The position numbers and the translations under genes were made by a program. The notes under the pieces were generated by a model. The model saw only the letters and a program-made list of their open reading frames with translations. It was not told the origin of the DNA and did no database searches. DNA of 64,000 nucleotides from Tenacibaculum ovolyticum DSM 18103 (lineage in GTDB: Bacteria; Bacteroidota; Bacteroidia; Flavobacteriales; Flavobacteriaceae): NCBI RefSeq assembly GCF_000430545.1, contig NZ_KE387166.1:62001-126000 (forward strand), read 5' to 3'. Below are positions 44,916 to 54,886 of this stretch, piece after piece. Position 1 is the first letter of the stretch. The number at the start of each line of letters is the position of its first letter.

Positions 44916-45008
44916 ACGAAACGCTGTTAATAACTAAATTAGCTGAGTTTTTTTATTTTTACCGTAGGAAATACTACTTTAGCAAAGACTTCAATTTCCT
45001 CAACTTTT

Positions 45009-46868
45009 ATGACTCAAGAAACAAAATATACCGAAGATAATATACGCTCGCTCGATTGGAAAGAACACATCCGTATGCGTCCGGGAATGTACATTGGTAA
45101 ATTAGGTGATGGTTCATCAGCCGATGACGGAATTTATATTTTAGTAAAAGAAGTTTTAGATAACTCTATTGATGAATATGTAATGGGGGCGGGTAAAACC
45201 ATCGAAATTTCTATTCAAGGAAATAAAGTAATTGTTAGAGATTATGGTCGTGGTATTCCTTTAGGTAAAGTGGTTGATGTAGTATCTAAAATGAATACTG
45301 GTGGTAAATACGATTCTAAAGCATTTAAAAAATCAGTAGGATTAAACGGTGTAGGTACCAAAGCAGTAAATGCACTTTCTTCATTTTTTAGAGTAGAATC
45401 ATCAAGAGATGGTAAATCTGCAGCAGCTGAATTTGAACAAGGTAATTTAACCAATCAAGAATTTTTAGAAGAAACATCACGTAGAAAAGGAACAAAAGTT
45501 TCTTTTATACCAGATGAAACCATCTTTAAAAACTATAAATTTAGAAACGAGTATGTTTCTAAAATGCTTAAAAACTATGTATACTTAAATACGGGATTAA
45601 CAATTGTATTTAATGGTGAAAAGTATGTTTCAGAAAATGGATTGAAAGATTTATTAGAAGATAACAATAGCCAGGAAGATATGTTATATCCGATTATTCA
45701 CTTAAAAGGAGACGACATAGAAGTTGCAATAACGCATAGTAAAACACAATATTCAGAAGAATACCATTCGTTTGTAAATGGGCAACATACAACACAAGGA
45801 GGTACACACCAAGCAGCATTTAGAGAAGCTATTGTAAAAACTATTCGTGAGTTTTACGGTAAAAATTTTGAAGCTTCAGATATTCGTAAATCTATTATTT
45901 CGGCAATAGCCATTAAAGTGATGGAACCAGTTTTTGAAAGTCAAACAAAAACAAAACTGGGATCTACTGATATGGGTGGAGAATTACCAACGGTAAGAAC
46001 TTATATTAACGACTTTCTAAAAACGAAATTAGATAACTTTTTACATAAAAATACTGATACAGCCGAAGCACTTCAAAAGAAGATAATTCAAGCAGAGAAA
46101 GAACGTAAAGAATTATCTGGAATTAGAAAATTAGCTAAAGACAGGGCAAAAAAATCAAGTTTACATAATAAAAAATTACGTGATTGTAGAATACACTTAG
46201 GAGATACAAAAAAGGAAGCGTATTTAGATTCTACTTTATTTATTACGGAGGGAGATTCTGCATCTGGATCAATTACAAAATCTAGAAATGTAAACACACA
46301 AGCCGTTTTTAGTTTAAAAGGAAAGCCTTTAAATTCATACGGACTTAGTAAGAAAATTGTATACGAAAATGAAGAATTCAATTTATTACAAGCAGCTTTA
46401 AATATTGAAGATGGTTTACAAGATTTACGATATAATAATATTGTAATTGCTACCGATGCCGATGTAGATGGTATGCATATTCGTTTGTTATTAATTACCT
46501 TCTTTCTACAATTTTTTCCAGAAGTAATTAAAGAAGGACATTTATATATCTTAGAAACTCCTTTATTTAGAGTTCGTAATAAGAAAGATACTTATTACTG
46601 TTATTCAGAAGAAGAAAAAAGAGAAGCAATAGCTAAATTAAGAGGGAAACCAGAAATAACTCGATTTAAAGGATTAGGGGAGATTTCTCCCAATGAGTTT
46701 GTTCATTTTATTGGAGACGATATTCGTTTAGATCCGGTAATGTTAGATAAAGAAATGTCGATTGAGCAAATGTTAGAATTCTATATGGGAAAGAATACAC
46801 CAGATAGACAAAAGTTTATTATCGAAAATTTAAAAGTTGAATTAGACGTTGCTGATGAAGAAATATAA
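45009..46868 (+). CDS. parE: DNA topoisomerase IV subunit B
   Basis: 619 residues. ATP site: VKEVLDNSIDEY, RDYGRGIPLG and GLNGVGTKAVNALS. TOPRIM: LFITEGDSASGSI and IVIATDADVDGMHIR; C-terminal RFKGLGEISPNEF. Length and the pairing with the parC gene 386 bp later make topoisomerase IV rather than gyrase. Decatenates daughter chromosomes. Encoded with two tiny membrane proteins between it and parC. Confidence 0.95.
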   Translation: MTQETKYTEDNIRSLDWKEHIRMRPGMYIGKLGDGSSADDGIYILVKEVLDNSIDEYVMGAGKTIEISIQGNKVIVRDYGRGIPLGKVVDVVSKMNTGGKYDSKAFKKSVGLNGVGTKAVNALSSFFRVESSRDGKSAAAEFEQGNLTNQEFLEETSRRKGTKVSFIPDETIFKNYKFRNEYVSKMLKNYVYLNTGLTIVFNGEKYVSENGLKDLLEDNNSQEDMLYPIIHLKGDDIEVAITHSKTQYSEEYHSFVNGQHTTQGGTHQAAFREAIVKTIREFYGKNFEASDIRKSIISAIAIKVMEPVFESQTKTKLGSTDMGGELPTVRTYINDFLKTKLDNFLHKNTDTAEALQKKIIQAEKERKELSGIRKLAKDRAKKSSLHNKKLRDCRIHLGDTKKEAYLDSTLFITEGDSASGSITKSRNVNTQAVFSLKGKPLNSYGLSKKIVYENEEFNLLQAALNIEDGLQDLRYNNIVIATDADVDGMHIRLLLITFFLQFFPEVIKEGHLYILETPLFRVRNKKDTYYCYSEEEKREAIAKLRGKPEITRFKGLGEISPNEFVHFIGDDIRLDPVMLDKEMSIEQMLEFYMGKNTPDRQKFIIENLKVELDVADEEI

Positions 46869-47049
46869 TGCAAAGAAAATAAAGAATATTATTACTGTTT
46901 TGTTTGTGTTGGTTTTATTATTTTGGTTGTATTATATTGATTGGAATAATATATTTAATAAAAATAATTCAGGAGCTTTCTTAGGTGTTTTAACAGCCGT
47001 AATGATTATTTTTTCATTACAAATGAAAACAAAAAGCAATAATGGATAA
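46855..47049 (+). CDS. Small membrane protein between parE and parC, 64 aa
   Basis: Start ATG at 46855, overlapping parE by 14 bases. Two hydrophobic helices (NIITVLFVLVLLFWLYYI, GAFLGVLTAVMIIFSLQM). Not recognised. Overlap with both neighbours argues that it is a true gene co-translated in the operon. Confidence 0.55.
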   Translation: MKKYNAKKIKNIITVLFVLVLLFWLYYIDWNNIFNKNNSGAFLGVLTAVMIIFSLQMKTKSNNG

Positions 47050-47227
47050 ACTTAAGAGAGTAAGAATATATATAATAATTGCTTTTACAATTTTTTGTGT
47101 TAATTTATTTAATGTCGATTTTGATAACTTGAGTTGGGTAACTAATAAAAGACATTATATAAATATGATTGTTGCTGCACTAGTTTGCATTTCAATTTTA
47201 ATACTTAGTAAAAAATACAATAAATAA
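47042..47227 (+). CDS. Small membrane protein between parE and parC, 61 aa
   Basis: Two hydrophobic segments (VRIYIIIAFTIFCVNLFNV and INMIVAALVCISILILS). ATG at 47042 overlaps the previous stop. No family. Together with the preceding gene it may be a small two-component membrane unit; role unknown. Confidence 0.5.
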   Translation: MDKLKRVRIYIIIAFTIFCVNLFNVDFDNLSWVTNKRHYINMIVAALVCISILILSKKYNK

Positions 47228-47253
47228 ACTCTTAAACGAATACCTATTATTTA

Positions 47254-49959
47254 ATGAGTGAAGAAATAAACGAAAACGAACACGACGAAGAAATGCAGCA
47301 CCAAGCTGATCCGGTAGAAACGATAACGAAAGTTACCGGAATGTATAAGGAATGGTTTTTAGATTACGCTTCGTATGTAATTTTAGAAAGAGCAGTTCCG
47401 TCATTAGAAGATGGTTTAAAACCAGTACAACGTAGAATAATGCATTCTATGAAAGACTTAGATGATGGGCGTTATAATAAAGTAGCGAACATTGTTGGAC
47501 ACACCATGCAGTATCACCCACATGGTGATGCGTCAATAGCAGATGCGATGGTGCAAATTGGACAGAAAGAATTGCTAATTGATATGCAAGGAAACTGGGG
47601 TAACATTTTAACAGGAGATCGTGCAGCGGCTTCTCGTTATATAGAAGCTCGTTTATCAAAATTTGCATTAGAAGTTGTTTTTAATCCAAAAACGACAGAT
47701 TGGAAAATGTCGTATGATGGTAGAAGAAAAGAACCAATAGATTTACCAGTAAAATTTCCTTTATTACTAGCACAAGGAGCAGAGGGAATTGCAGTAGGAT
47801 TATCAACAAAAATATTACCACATAATTTTAATGAGTTAATAGATGCTTCTATTAAATATTTAAAAGGAAGAAGCTTTAGTATTATACCTGATTTTTTAAC
47901 AGGAGGAATCGCAGATGTAACTAATTATAATGATGGAGTACGTGGAGGAAAAGTTCGTGTTAGAGCAAAAATTTCTCAACAAGATAAAAAGACGTTGGTT
48001 ATTACAGAAATTCCTTTTTCAACCACAACAACCTCGTTGATTGATAGTATCTTAAAAGCGAATGACAAAGGAAAAATAAAAATTAAGAAAATTGAAGACA
48101 ATACAGCAGCCAATGTAGAAATTTTGGTGCATTTACCACCAAATGTATCGCCAGATAAAACAATTGATGCTTTATATGCATTTACAAATTGTGAAACATC
48201 TATCTCACCATTAGCCTGTACGATTGAAGATAATAAGCCCGTTTTTGTTGGAGTTTCAGAGATGTTAAAACACTCTACAGATTTAACCGTAAAATTATTA
48301 AAACAAGAATTAGAAATTCGGTTAAATGAATTACAAGAACAATGGCACTTTGCATCTTTAGAGCGAATTTTTATTGAGAATAGAATATATCGTGATATTG
48401 AAGAGGTTGATACTTGGAAAGGAGTAATTGAAGCAATTGATAAAGGTCTACAACCACATATAAAACACTTAAAAAGAGACATAACAGAAGAAGATATTGT
48501 TCGTTTAACAGAAATTAGAATTAAAAAAATATCAAAATTTGATATTGACAAAGCGAAACAACATATTGAAAGTTTAGAAGAACAAATAGCGGAAGTAAAA
48601 AATTACCTAGATAATTTAATTGAGTTTGCTATAAACTATTTTAAAAACTTAAAAACAAAGTACGGTAAAGGTCGTGAGCGTAAAACAGAAATTAGAATTT
48701 TTGACGATATCGTAGCAACCAAAGTAGTAATGCGAAACACCAAACTTTATGTAAATAGAGAAGAAGGTTTTGTAGGTACTTCACTTAAAAAAGACGAATA
48801 TGTTACTGAGTGCGCCGATATTGATGACATAATTATCTTTAAAAGCGATGGTAAAATGATTGTTACCAAAGTAGCATCGAAAACTTTTGTAGGTAAAGAC
48901 ATTATTCATATCGCAATCTTTAAAAAGAAAGATAAGCGTACGGTGTATAATATGATGTATAAAGACGGTACAAAGGGACCGAGTTATATGAAGCGTTTTA
49001 ATGTAACAAGTGTAACAAGAGATAAAGAGTACGATTTAACAACAGGAAATAAAGGCTCTAAAGTTTTATACTTTACAGTAAACCCTAATGGAGAAGCTGA
49101 GGTTGTTACCATTAATTTACGATCTGTAGGAAGTATAAAAAAGTTGAAATGGGATATTGATTTTGCTGATTTAGCAATTAAAGGACGTGCAGTTCGTGGT
49201 AATCAAATAACCAAGTTTGCAATTCGAAAAATTGAATTTAAATCTGCGGGTGTTTCTACACTAAAACCTCGTAAAATTTGGTTTGATGAAGCTGTACAAC
49301 GTTTAAATGTTGATGATAGAGGTGATTTATTAGGTGAGTTTAGAGCTGAAGATAAAATATTAATTGCAACTCAATCAGGTAAAATCAAAGCAGTAGCGCC
49401 AGATTTAGCAATGCATTTTGATAATGATATGATTATCTTAGAAAAATGGAAACCTAACAAACCTATTTCTGCTATTTATTTCGATGGAGAAAAAGAACGT
49501 TATTATGTAAAACGTTTTTTAATAGAAAGTACAGATAAAGAAGAACTTTTTATTTCAGATACAGAAAAATCGAAATTAGAGATTGTTTCTACAGATTATC
49601 GACCAGTTGCAGAAGTACTATTTTCAAAACGAAGCTTAGATAAAATAGAAGTGAATTTTGAAGATTTTATAGCAATAAAAGGTATAAAAGCAAACGGAAA
49701 TCAATTAACTACAGATAAAATACGTACCGTTAATTTATTAGAATCTTTCCCATATGAAGAACCTGAAGAAGAAAAGGTAGAAGAGATTGAGGTAAATGAA
49801 GAAGAAGAAATTATTGAAGATAGCTTACCTTTAGATATTGAAGAAGTGCCCCAAAAAGAGTTTAAAACAACAAAAGAAGATAAAGCAAAAAAAGCATTAG
49901 AAAGAGCGCTTCAAAAGAAAAAGGCAAAAGATGACGATAGTCAAGAAAGTTTATTTTAA
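47254..49959 (+). CDS. parC: DNA topoisomerase IV subunit A
   Basis: 901 residues. GyrA/ParC core: ERAVPSLEDGLKPVQRRI, VANIVGHTMQYHPHGDASIADAMV, and AASRYIEARL with catalytic Tyr129. The C-terminal beta-pinwheel region continues to about 800 and ends in an acidic/basic tail. Cuts and passes DNA with ParE. Next ATG follows its stop directly. Confidence 0.95.
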   Translation: MSEEINENEHDEEMQHQADPVETITKVTGMYKEWFLDYASYVILERAVPSLEDGLKPVQRRIMHSMKDLDDGRYNKVANIVGHTMQYHPHGDASIADAMVQIGQKELLIDMQGNWGNILTGDRAAASRYIEARLSKFALEVVFNPKTTDWKMSYDGRRKEPIDLPVKFPLLLAQGAEGIAVGLSTKILPHNFNELIDASIKYLKGRSFSIIPDFLTGGIADVTNYNDGVRGGKVRVRAKISQQDKKTLVITEIPFSTTTTSLIDSILKANDKGKIKIKKIEDNTAANVEILVHLPPNVSPDKTIDALYAFTNCETSISPLACTIEDNKPVFVGVSEMLKHSTDLTVKLLKQELEIRLNELQEQWHFASLERIFIENRIYRDIEEVDTWKGVIEAIDKGLQPHIKHLKRDITEEDIVRLTEIRIKKISKFDIDKAKQHIESLEEQIAEVKNYLDNLIEFAINYFKNLKTKYGKGRERKTEIRIFDDIVATKVVMRNTKLYVNREEGFVGTSLKKDEYVTECADIDDIIIFKSDGKMIVTKVASKTFVGKDIIHIAIFKKKDKRTVYNMMYKDGTKGPSYMKRFNVTSVTRDKEYDLTTGNKGSKVLYFTVNPNGEAEVVTINLRSVGSIKKLKWDIDFADLAIKGRAVRGNQITKFAIRKIEFKSAGVSTLKPRKIWFDEAVQRLNVDDRGDLLGEFRAEDKILIATQSGKIKAVAPDLAMHFDNDMIILEKWKPNKPISAIYFDGEKERYYVKRFLIESTDKEELFISDTEKSKLEIVSTDYRPVAEVLFSKRSLDKIEVNFEDFIAIKGIKANGNQLTTDKIRTVNLLESFPYEEPEEEKVEEIEVNEEEEIIEDSLPLDIEEVPQKEFKTTKEDKAKKALERALQKKKAKDDDSQESLF

Positions 49960-50646
49960 ATGAAAACAATAGGATTAATAGGAGGTATTACACCGCAGTC
50001 TACCATTATGTATTATCAAGTGCTAAATAAATTAGCCAGTGAAACATTTGGTGAAAAACATTCAGCAAAAGTAGTAATGAACGCTGTAGACTTTGGAGAG
50101 ATTTCTAAGTTACAATCAGAAGGTAGATGGGATCTTTTAGCTAGGATAATGGTAGATGCTGCAAAAAGTTTACAAGCAGCAGGTGCACATTGTATTTTAA
50201 TTTGTGCGAATACCATGCATTTAACCATTGCTGAGGTTAGAGAAGCAGTTACTATTCCTGTAATTCATATCGCAGAAGCCACAGGTACTATAATTTTAGA
50301 AAGTAAACTAAAGAAAGTAGCCTTGTTGGGAACGAAATATACTATGGAGAAAACCTTTTATACCGATGTTTTAAAAAACATGGGGATAGAAGCAATAATT
50401 CCAGAAGAAGAAGACAGAACAATAATTCACGATGTAATTTATAACGAATTATCTAAAGGAATTTTAAATGAAGCATCCCAAAAAGCATATATAGCAATTA
50501 TAGAAAAATTAGCACAAAAAGGAGCTGAGGGTGTTATTTTAGGATGTACAGAAATCCCTTTGTTAGTTGCACAAAAAGACGTTTCAATTCCTGTTTTCGA
50601 TACAACAACCATACATGCAACAGCAGCATTTAAACAATCGGTATAA
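49960..50646 (+). CDS. Aspartate/glutamate racemase family protein
   Basis: 228 residues. MKTIGLIGGITPQSTIMYY, the first cysteine motif ILICANTMHLT near residue 88, and the second, GVILGCTEIPLLV near 195, are the two catalytic Cys sites of Asp/Glu/hydantoin racemases. Probably a broad amino acid racemase (YgeA-like). Directly after parC, directly before the MscS gene. Confidence 0.85.
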   Translation: MKTIGLIGGITPQSTIMYYQVLNKLASETFGEKHSAKVVMNAVDFGEISKLQSEGRWDLLARIMVDAAKSLQAAGAHCILICANTMHLTIAEVREAVTIPVIHIAEATGTIILESKLKKVALLGTKYTMEKTFYTDVLKNMGIEAIIPEEEDRTIIHDVIYNELSKGILNEASQKAYIAIIEKLAQKGAEGVILGCTEIPLLVAQKDVSIPVFDTTTIHATAAFKQSV

Positions 50647-51501
50647 ATGGAATATTTACTATCATATCGTTTTAATTTAGATTCTTTTTTAGGGATTTTA
50701 GCGTATGTATTACTCATAGTTTTCATTACTTGGGTAATTTCACGAATTATAAGATATTGTATAGTACAGATTATAAAAATTAGAAAAACAGACCAAAACG
50801 GAAGAACTAGTATTCAGTTTTTACGTAACTCCGTAAAGTTTTTTATGGGAGTATTAGGTATACTCTATATTATTATGACCGTGCCTGTTTTTAGAAGTAA
50901 AGCTACTTTAATTTTTTCTGGAGCCGGTATCTTAGCAGCTATTATTGGTTTTGCTGCGCAAGCAGCTTTATCTAATTTAATAGCAGGGGCATTTATTGTT
51001 ATTTTCAGACCTTTTCGAGTAGGAGATTATATTAAGTTAGATGATACCCGTGTAGGTATTGTTGAAGACATTACGTTACGGCATACTGTAATTAATAATT
51101 TTGAAAATAAACGATTAATTATACCAAACTCGGTAATAAGTACCGATTCGGTATTAAACCATACTATTGAAGACTCTCACGTGCTTAGTTTTAATAATTT
51201 TAAGTTAGGAATAAAAGCAAATATTGATTTAGCTCGACAAATTATACAAGAAGAAGCTATTAAGTTACCTTCAGTAATTGATTTTAGAACGCCAGAACAA
51301 GTAATGGCAGATGCAAAACAGGTTGACGTACGAGTAATTGATGTACATACAGATCATATACATATGCGTGCTTATGTTTGGTTAAATGAACCATTTCAAG
51401 AGTTTAAAACCAAATGTGCTTTAAAAGAAGCAGTACATAAACGATTTTTAGCAGAAGGTGTTGCATTACCTATTCCTATTTATAAAATAGCAAAAATATA
51501 A
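50647..51501 (+). CDS. MscS family mechanosensitive channel
   Basis: 284 residues. Three helices (about 10-35, 58-80, 88-112), the pore helix AGILAAIIGFAAQAALSNLIAGAFIVIF, then the beta domain (RPFRVGDYIKLDDTRVGIVEDITLRHTVINNFENKRLIIPNSVI) and C-terminal alpha/beta vestibule. Full-length small-conductance channel that protects against osmotic down-shock. Last gene of the parE transcript. Confidence 0.9.
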   Translation: MEYLLSYRFNLDSFLGILAYVLLIVFITWVISRIIRYCIVQIIKIRKTDQNGRTSIQFLRNSVKFFMGVLGILYIIMTVPVFRSKATLIFSGAGILAAIIGFAAQAALSNLIAGAFIVIFRPFRVGDYIKLDDTRVGIVEDITLRHTVINNFENKRLIIPNSVISTDSVLNHTIEDSHVLSFNNFKLGIKANIDLARQIIQEEAIKLPSVIDFRTPEQVMADAKQVDVRVIDVHTDHIHMRAYVWLNEPFQEFKTKCALKEAVHKRFLAEGVALPIPIYKIAKI

Positions 51502-51536
51502 TAGCTGTAAATAGGAGAGAGAGATTATAATTACGG

Positions 51537-51950
51537 TTATTTGAAAATTTCTTCACTATTTTCAAAACTTTTAAACTCCAAAGCATTATTACTATAATCT
51601 AAAATAAACATTGTTTGTTGCGTTCCTTTTTTGCCTTCATATCTTTTTTGAGGCTTAACAATAAAATTTATTCCATGTTTTTCTAAACTAACTTTTATGG
51701 TATTAAAAGTAGTATTATCAACAATACAACCAAAATGAGGAATAGGAACTTCTAGGTTTTCTACAATTCCGCAGTAATCTAATTCTGGAATATCTTTAGA
51801 TACATGGGCAGATAACTGATGTCCGAAAAAATTAAAATCAACCCAATTTTTTGTTTGTCGACCTAATTCACAATCTAAAATTGTGTGGTAAAATTTAATA
51901 GTACTTTCAATATCTTTTACTTTAAATGCAAGATGAAATTTACTGTTCAT
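51537..51950 (-). CDS. VOC family protein
   Basis: 137 residues. FHLAFKVKDIESTIKFYHTILDCELGRQTKNWVDFNFFGHQLSAH at the start and TMFILDYSNNALEFKSF at the end match a glyoxalase-superfamily group in flavobacteria. His5 and Glu near the end could bind metal. Three bases after the dehydrogenase stop on the same strand. Confidence 0.85.
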   Translation of the reverse strand: MNSKFHLAFKVKDIESTIKFYHTILDCELGRQTKNWVDFNFFGHQLSAHVSKDIPELDYCGIVENLEVPIPHFGCIVDNTTFNTIKVSLEKHGINFIVKPQKRYEGKKGTQQTMFILDYSNNALEFKSFENSEEIFK

Positions 51951-51953
51951 AAT

Positions 51954-52883
51954 TTAATATCCTTTTTTTAATGATACACTATTTTTTATTTCTTCTTTAT
52001 TTAAGAAGCTTTTGTAGTTTTCTGTAATTTGATTGATAGCAGTATTCACATTCGTTAAACTCGCTATATGTGGTGTTATTTTAATTTTCGGATGTTTCCA
52101 AAAAGGATGTTCAGCTGGCAAAGGCTCTGTTCTAAAAACATCTAAAAAGGCACCAGAAAGCATTGAGGTATCAAGAGCATTTATTAAATCATTATCAACT
52201 AAATGTTCACCCCGTGCAACATTGATAAGAAAAGAACCTTTAGGCAATTTATTAAAGGTGTTTTTATTCAAAATATTTTTTGTACTGGCTGTTAAAGGTA
52301 AAAGATTAATTAGAAAATCAGCATTGTTTAAAAAAGCATCAAACTTGTCTTTTTCATGGTAACTCTTAACGTTAGGTATTTCTTTTTTAGAATTACTCCA
52401 ACCTTTTACATTAAAACCAATCTCAGTAAATTTCTTAGCAACATAACCACCTATTTCTCCCAAACCTAAAATAGCAATGGTGGTATTGTTAATAGATCTA
52501 TAACTGTTTTGTTTCCAGTTTTTTGTTGTTTTTTGAGTTGAATATAGCGACATGTTTTTTAACTCAGATAAAACAACAGTAATTAAAAACTCCCACATAT
52601 CGTTAGATAGTCTTTCGTCAATAATACGCGTAATAATGGTGTTTTTAGATATTATCTGTGAATTCGTAATATGATCTATAGCGGCACCAGCAGATTGAAT
52701 TATTTTGATGTTGGGAAACTCTGTTAATACATTTTTAGTAGGTTTCCAGCAAATAACAAAATCAACAGTATTTTTATCATTTACTTCAGGATATACTTCA
52801 ATTGTTGTGTTTGGTAACTCTTTTTTTAGAGCTTTTATCCAAGGTGAAACGTTTTTATTTTCAAAGACTAAAAGGATACTCAT
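51954..52883 (-). CDS. D-2-hydroxyacid dehydrogenase (GhrA-like)
   Basis: 309 residues. AILGLGEIGGYVAKKFTEIGF is the Rossmann loop; FLINVARGEHLVDNDLINAL with Arg, RTEPLPAEHPFWKHPKIKITPHIAS with Glu and His are the catalytic motifs. Resembles glyoxylate/hydroxypyruvate reductase A. Transcribed with the VOC gene; divergent from an Lrp regulator. Confidence 0.9.
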   Translation of the reverse strand: MSILLVFENKNVSPWIKALKKELPNTTIEVYPEVNDKNTVDFVICWKPTKNVLTEFPNIKIIQSAGAAIDHITNSQIISKNTIITRIIDERLSNDMWEFLITVVLSELKNMSLYSTQKTTKNWKQNSYRSINNTTIAILGLGEIGGYVAKKFTEIGFNVKGWSNSKKEIPNVKSYHEKDKFDAFLNNADFLINLLPLTASTKNILNKNTFNKLPKGSFLINVARGEHLVDNDLINALDTSMLSGAFLDVFRTEPLPAEHPFWKHPKIKITPHIASLTNVNTAINQITENYKSFLNKEEIKNSVSLKKGY

Positions 52884-52941
52884 ACTTTGTGAATTTTTAT
52901 ATAAAATTAGAAATAAATTAATAGAAGTTAAAATTGAATGT

Positions 52942-52964
52942 TTGTAATTTATTTATATTTACAA
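52942..52964. promoter_or_regulatory. Dyad between the GhrA-like and Lrp genes
   Basis: TTGTAA (52942-52947) and TTACAA (52959-52964) with an A/T-only middle, in the 120-bp divergent gap. This is the type of AT-rich palindrome Lrp/AsnC proteins bind. It could control both genes. Confidence 0.4.
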
Positions 52965-53003
52965 TTGAAATAGCTATTTTATAGCTTAATTAAAATTGAT
53001 TCG

Positions 53004-53414
53004 ATGGTAGATGATTTAGATAAACAATTAATTGAAGAGTTAAAAAACAATTCTAGATTGTCTTTTGCTGATTTAGGTAGAAAAATAAACTTATCACCAT
53101 CAGCAGTAAGAGAGCGGGTACAAAAATTAGAAGACACAGGTGTTATTCAAAAATATACAATTCAATTAGACAATAAAAAATTAGGTAATGACTTAGAAGC
53201 TTTTATTTTATTAAAAGTTTTCCCTGGACAACTTATACATATTCTTAAAAAAATAAATAGTTTTAAAGAAGTGAAAGAAGCACATAGAATTACAGGGAGC
53301 CAAAATATACACTTAAAAGTTGTAGTGAAAAATCAATTAAGTCTGCAAGAATTGTTAGATCAGTTAATGGTATTTAGTGATACCAATACATTCCTAATTT
53401 TATCTAAACTTTAA
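53004..53414 (+). CDS. Lrp/AsnC family regulator
   Basis: 136 residues. HTH at 5-50 (LDKQLIEELKNNSRLSFADLGRKINLSPSAVRERVQKLEDTGVIQKYT) and a RAM-type ligand-binding domain. The family senses amino acids as octameric discs. Likely controls the divergent GhrA-like dehydrogenase gene. Confidence 0.9.
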   Translation: MVDDLDKQLIEELKNNSRLSFADLGRKINLSPSAVRERVQKLEDTGVIQKYTIQLDNKKLGNDLEAFILLKVFPGQLIHILKKINSFKEVKEAHRITGSQNIHLKVVVKNQLSLQELLDQLMVFSDTNTFLILSKL

Positions 53415-53480
53415 TTAATGGGCAATTAAAATTTAGATATTTTTGAAGTAGTTTGTTTTAAGGAAGTTGATGTTTCTATT

Positions 53481-54206
53481 TTAAAAATTCCGAATATCAA
53501 TAATATCTCCGTTTTTTAATTGATTTTCGATATCAATTTTATAAATAGAATTAGCAACAAAATCAGGAGAATATAGTTCGTTATTATTCTTTAAATCCAC
53601 AAAACGCTGTAAACTTGTAAAATCAGATTCATGGGTGTCTCTAATTTGAGTTTGCATGTTTGTATCTACAACACCAGGATAAATAGAAACACATTTTACA
53701 CCATTTTCTTTTTCATTTTGTTCTGTAGCAATAGCTTTGGTCATCATATCTATTGCAGCTTTAGAAGTACAATATACAGACCAACCTTGATAGGCATTTT
53801 TAGCTGCTCCTGATGAAATATTTATAATTTGTTTTTTGCATACGAGTTCTTGAGTCATTTTAATAAATAAACTAGAAAGTATAAGTGGAGTAGTGGTATT
53901 TAATTGAATAGATTTAGCAATGTCATTAGTTTTTAAATTTTCTAAATCACCTATTTTACCTAGCCTACCAGCATTGTTAATCAAAGTAATTGATGTTACT
54001 TTTTGAAGGAGTATTTCCTTTAAAAGAGAAGTGAATTTTTTTTCTGTTACAGTAAAATCAGATAAGTCAACTGAAATATTTTGAACACTTTCTAATAAAG
54101 ATGCTGTTCTTGCTAAAGAAAATACTTTGTAGTTCTCAGAAGCATATTTTTTGACTAATGCTTTTCCAATTCCTTTACTTCCGCCTGTAATAATTATAAT
54201 ATTCAT
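53481..54206 (-). CDS. SDR family NAD(P)-dependent oxidoreductase
   Basis: 241 residues. IIITGGSKGIGKAL is the cofactor loop; ITLINNAGRLG, INISSGAAKNAYQGWSVYCTSKAAI with the Ser-Tyr-x3-Lys triad (YCTSK), and VVDTNMQ are typical of short-chain dehydrogenases, close to benzil/sepiapterin reductase. Substrate unknown. Convergent with the Lrp gene. Confidence 0.9.
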   Translation of the reverse strand: MNIIIITGGSKGIGKALVKKYASENYKVFSLARTASLLESVQNISVDLSDFTVTEKKFTSLLKEILLQKVTSITLINNAGRLGKIGDLENLKTNDIAKSIQLNTTTPLILSSLFIKMTQELVCKKQIINISSGAAKNAYQGWSVYCTSKAAIDMMTKAIATEQNEKENGVKCVSIYPGVVDTNMQTQIRDTHESDFTSLQRFVDLKNNNELYSPDFVANSIYKIDIENQLKNGDIIDIRNF

Positions 54207-54528
54207 AAGGTAAATATACAGAAAACGTTATTGTGAAATTTTAAAATTAGCATATATTTTATAAGTGACTAATTCATTTTTGATTTATTATTTTAATAAG
54301 AAAACTTTTGTTAAGTATTTGTTTATTAGGTTTTTAGAGTTTTTTTTGTAACCGTGTATTTACGTTTGTGTTAAAATTCTGTTTGTTAATGTTTGATTTA
54401 TAGACGCTTAAGGTGTTTTTGTTACAGTGAGATAATTTAGTTTTTAAATTGTACTACGAAAAATAAGGAGAAAGCTGAAAATCCATTAAAAGAGTAAGCA
54501 CAACTAACCAACTTTAATAATTAGTATT
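54207..54528 (+). other. 322-base gap upstream of the Trp-rich gene
   Basis: No gene seen. AT-rich, T-runs in the first half. The last 100 bases (AAATAAGGAGAAAGC near 54460) hold a purine-rich tract but are 55 bases from the ATG. No clear -7 box. Confidence 0.3.
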
Positions 54529-54870
54529 ATGTCTCAAACTAAAAACGTGGCAGAAGTAGCCGCAGCAATGCAAACAGTAACAAAAAAATTTGAATGGACT
54601 TTGAGTGCTTTTGAAAAGCAAGGGAATTTATGGCTTCAATGGAGTACCAATGCCCCTTTTAGAGCACAACAAGACAAGATTGAAGTTTATGCAAATGGAT
54701 GGCCTTCAAATCCTGATTCAAACGCAAAAGCATGGACATGGGCAGATGCAAAGAATAGCCCTTGGGATTCTGGATTAAGATGGGGATCAGATTGGTACTG
54801 TGCAAGAATTGCACAATCGGCACCTAATGGACCTTATGTATATGTTGAACAAATAATTACAAAAGAATAA
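54529..54870 (+). CDS. Trp-rich small protein, 113 aa, unknown
   Basis: No signal peptide. Nine tryptophans in 113 residues, many in repeats like FEWTLSAF, NLWLQWSTNAPFRAQQDKIEVYANGWP, AWTWADAKNSPWDSGLRWGSDWYCARI. A beta-sandwich or lectin-like fold is likely. I do not know its family. Single gene with its own leader and terminator, which suggests a strongly expressed cytosolic or leaderless exported protein. Confidence 0.65.
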   Translation: MSQTKNVAEVAAAMQTVTKKFEWTLSAFEKQGNLWLQWSTNAPFRAQQDKIEVYANGWPSNPDSNAKAWTWADAKNSPWDSGLRWGSDWYCARIAQSAPNGPYVYVEQIITKE

Positions 54871-54886
54871 TTATAGGTATGTAAAG

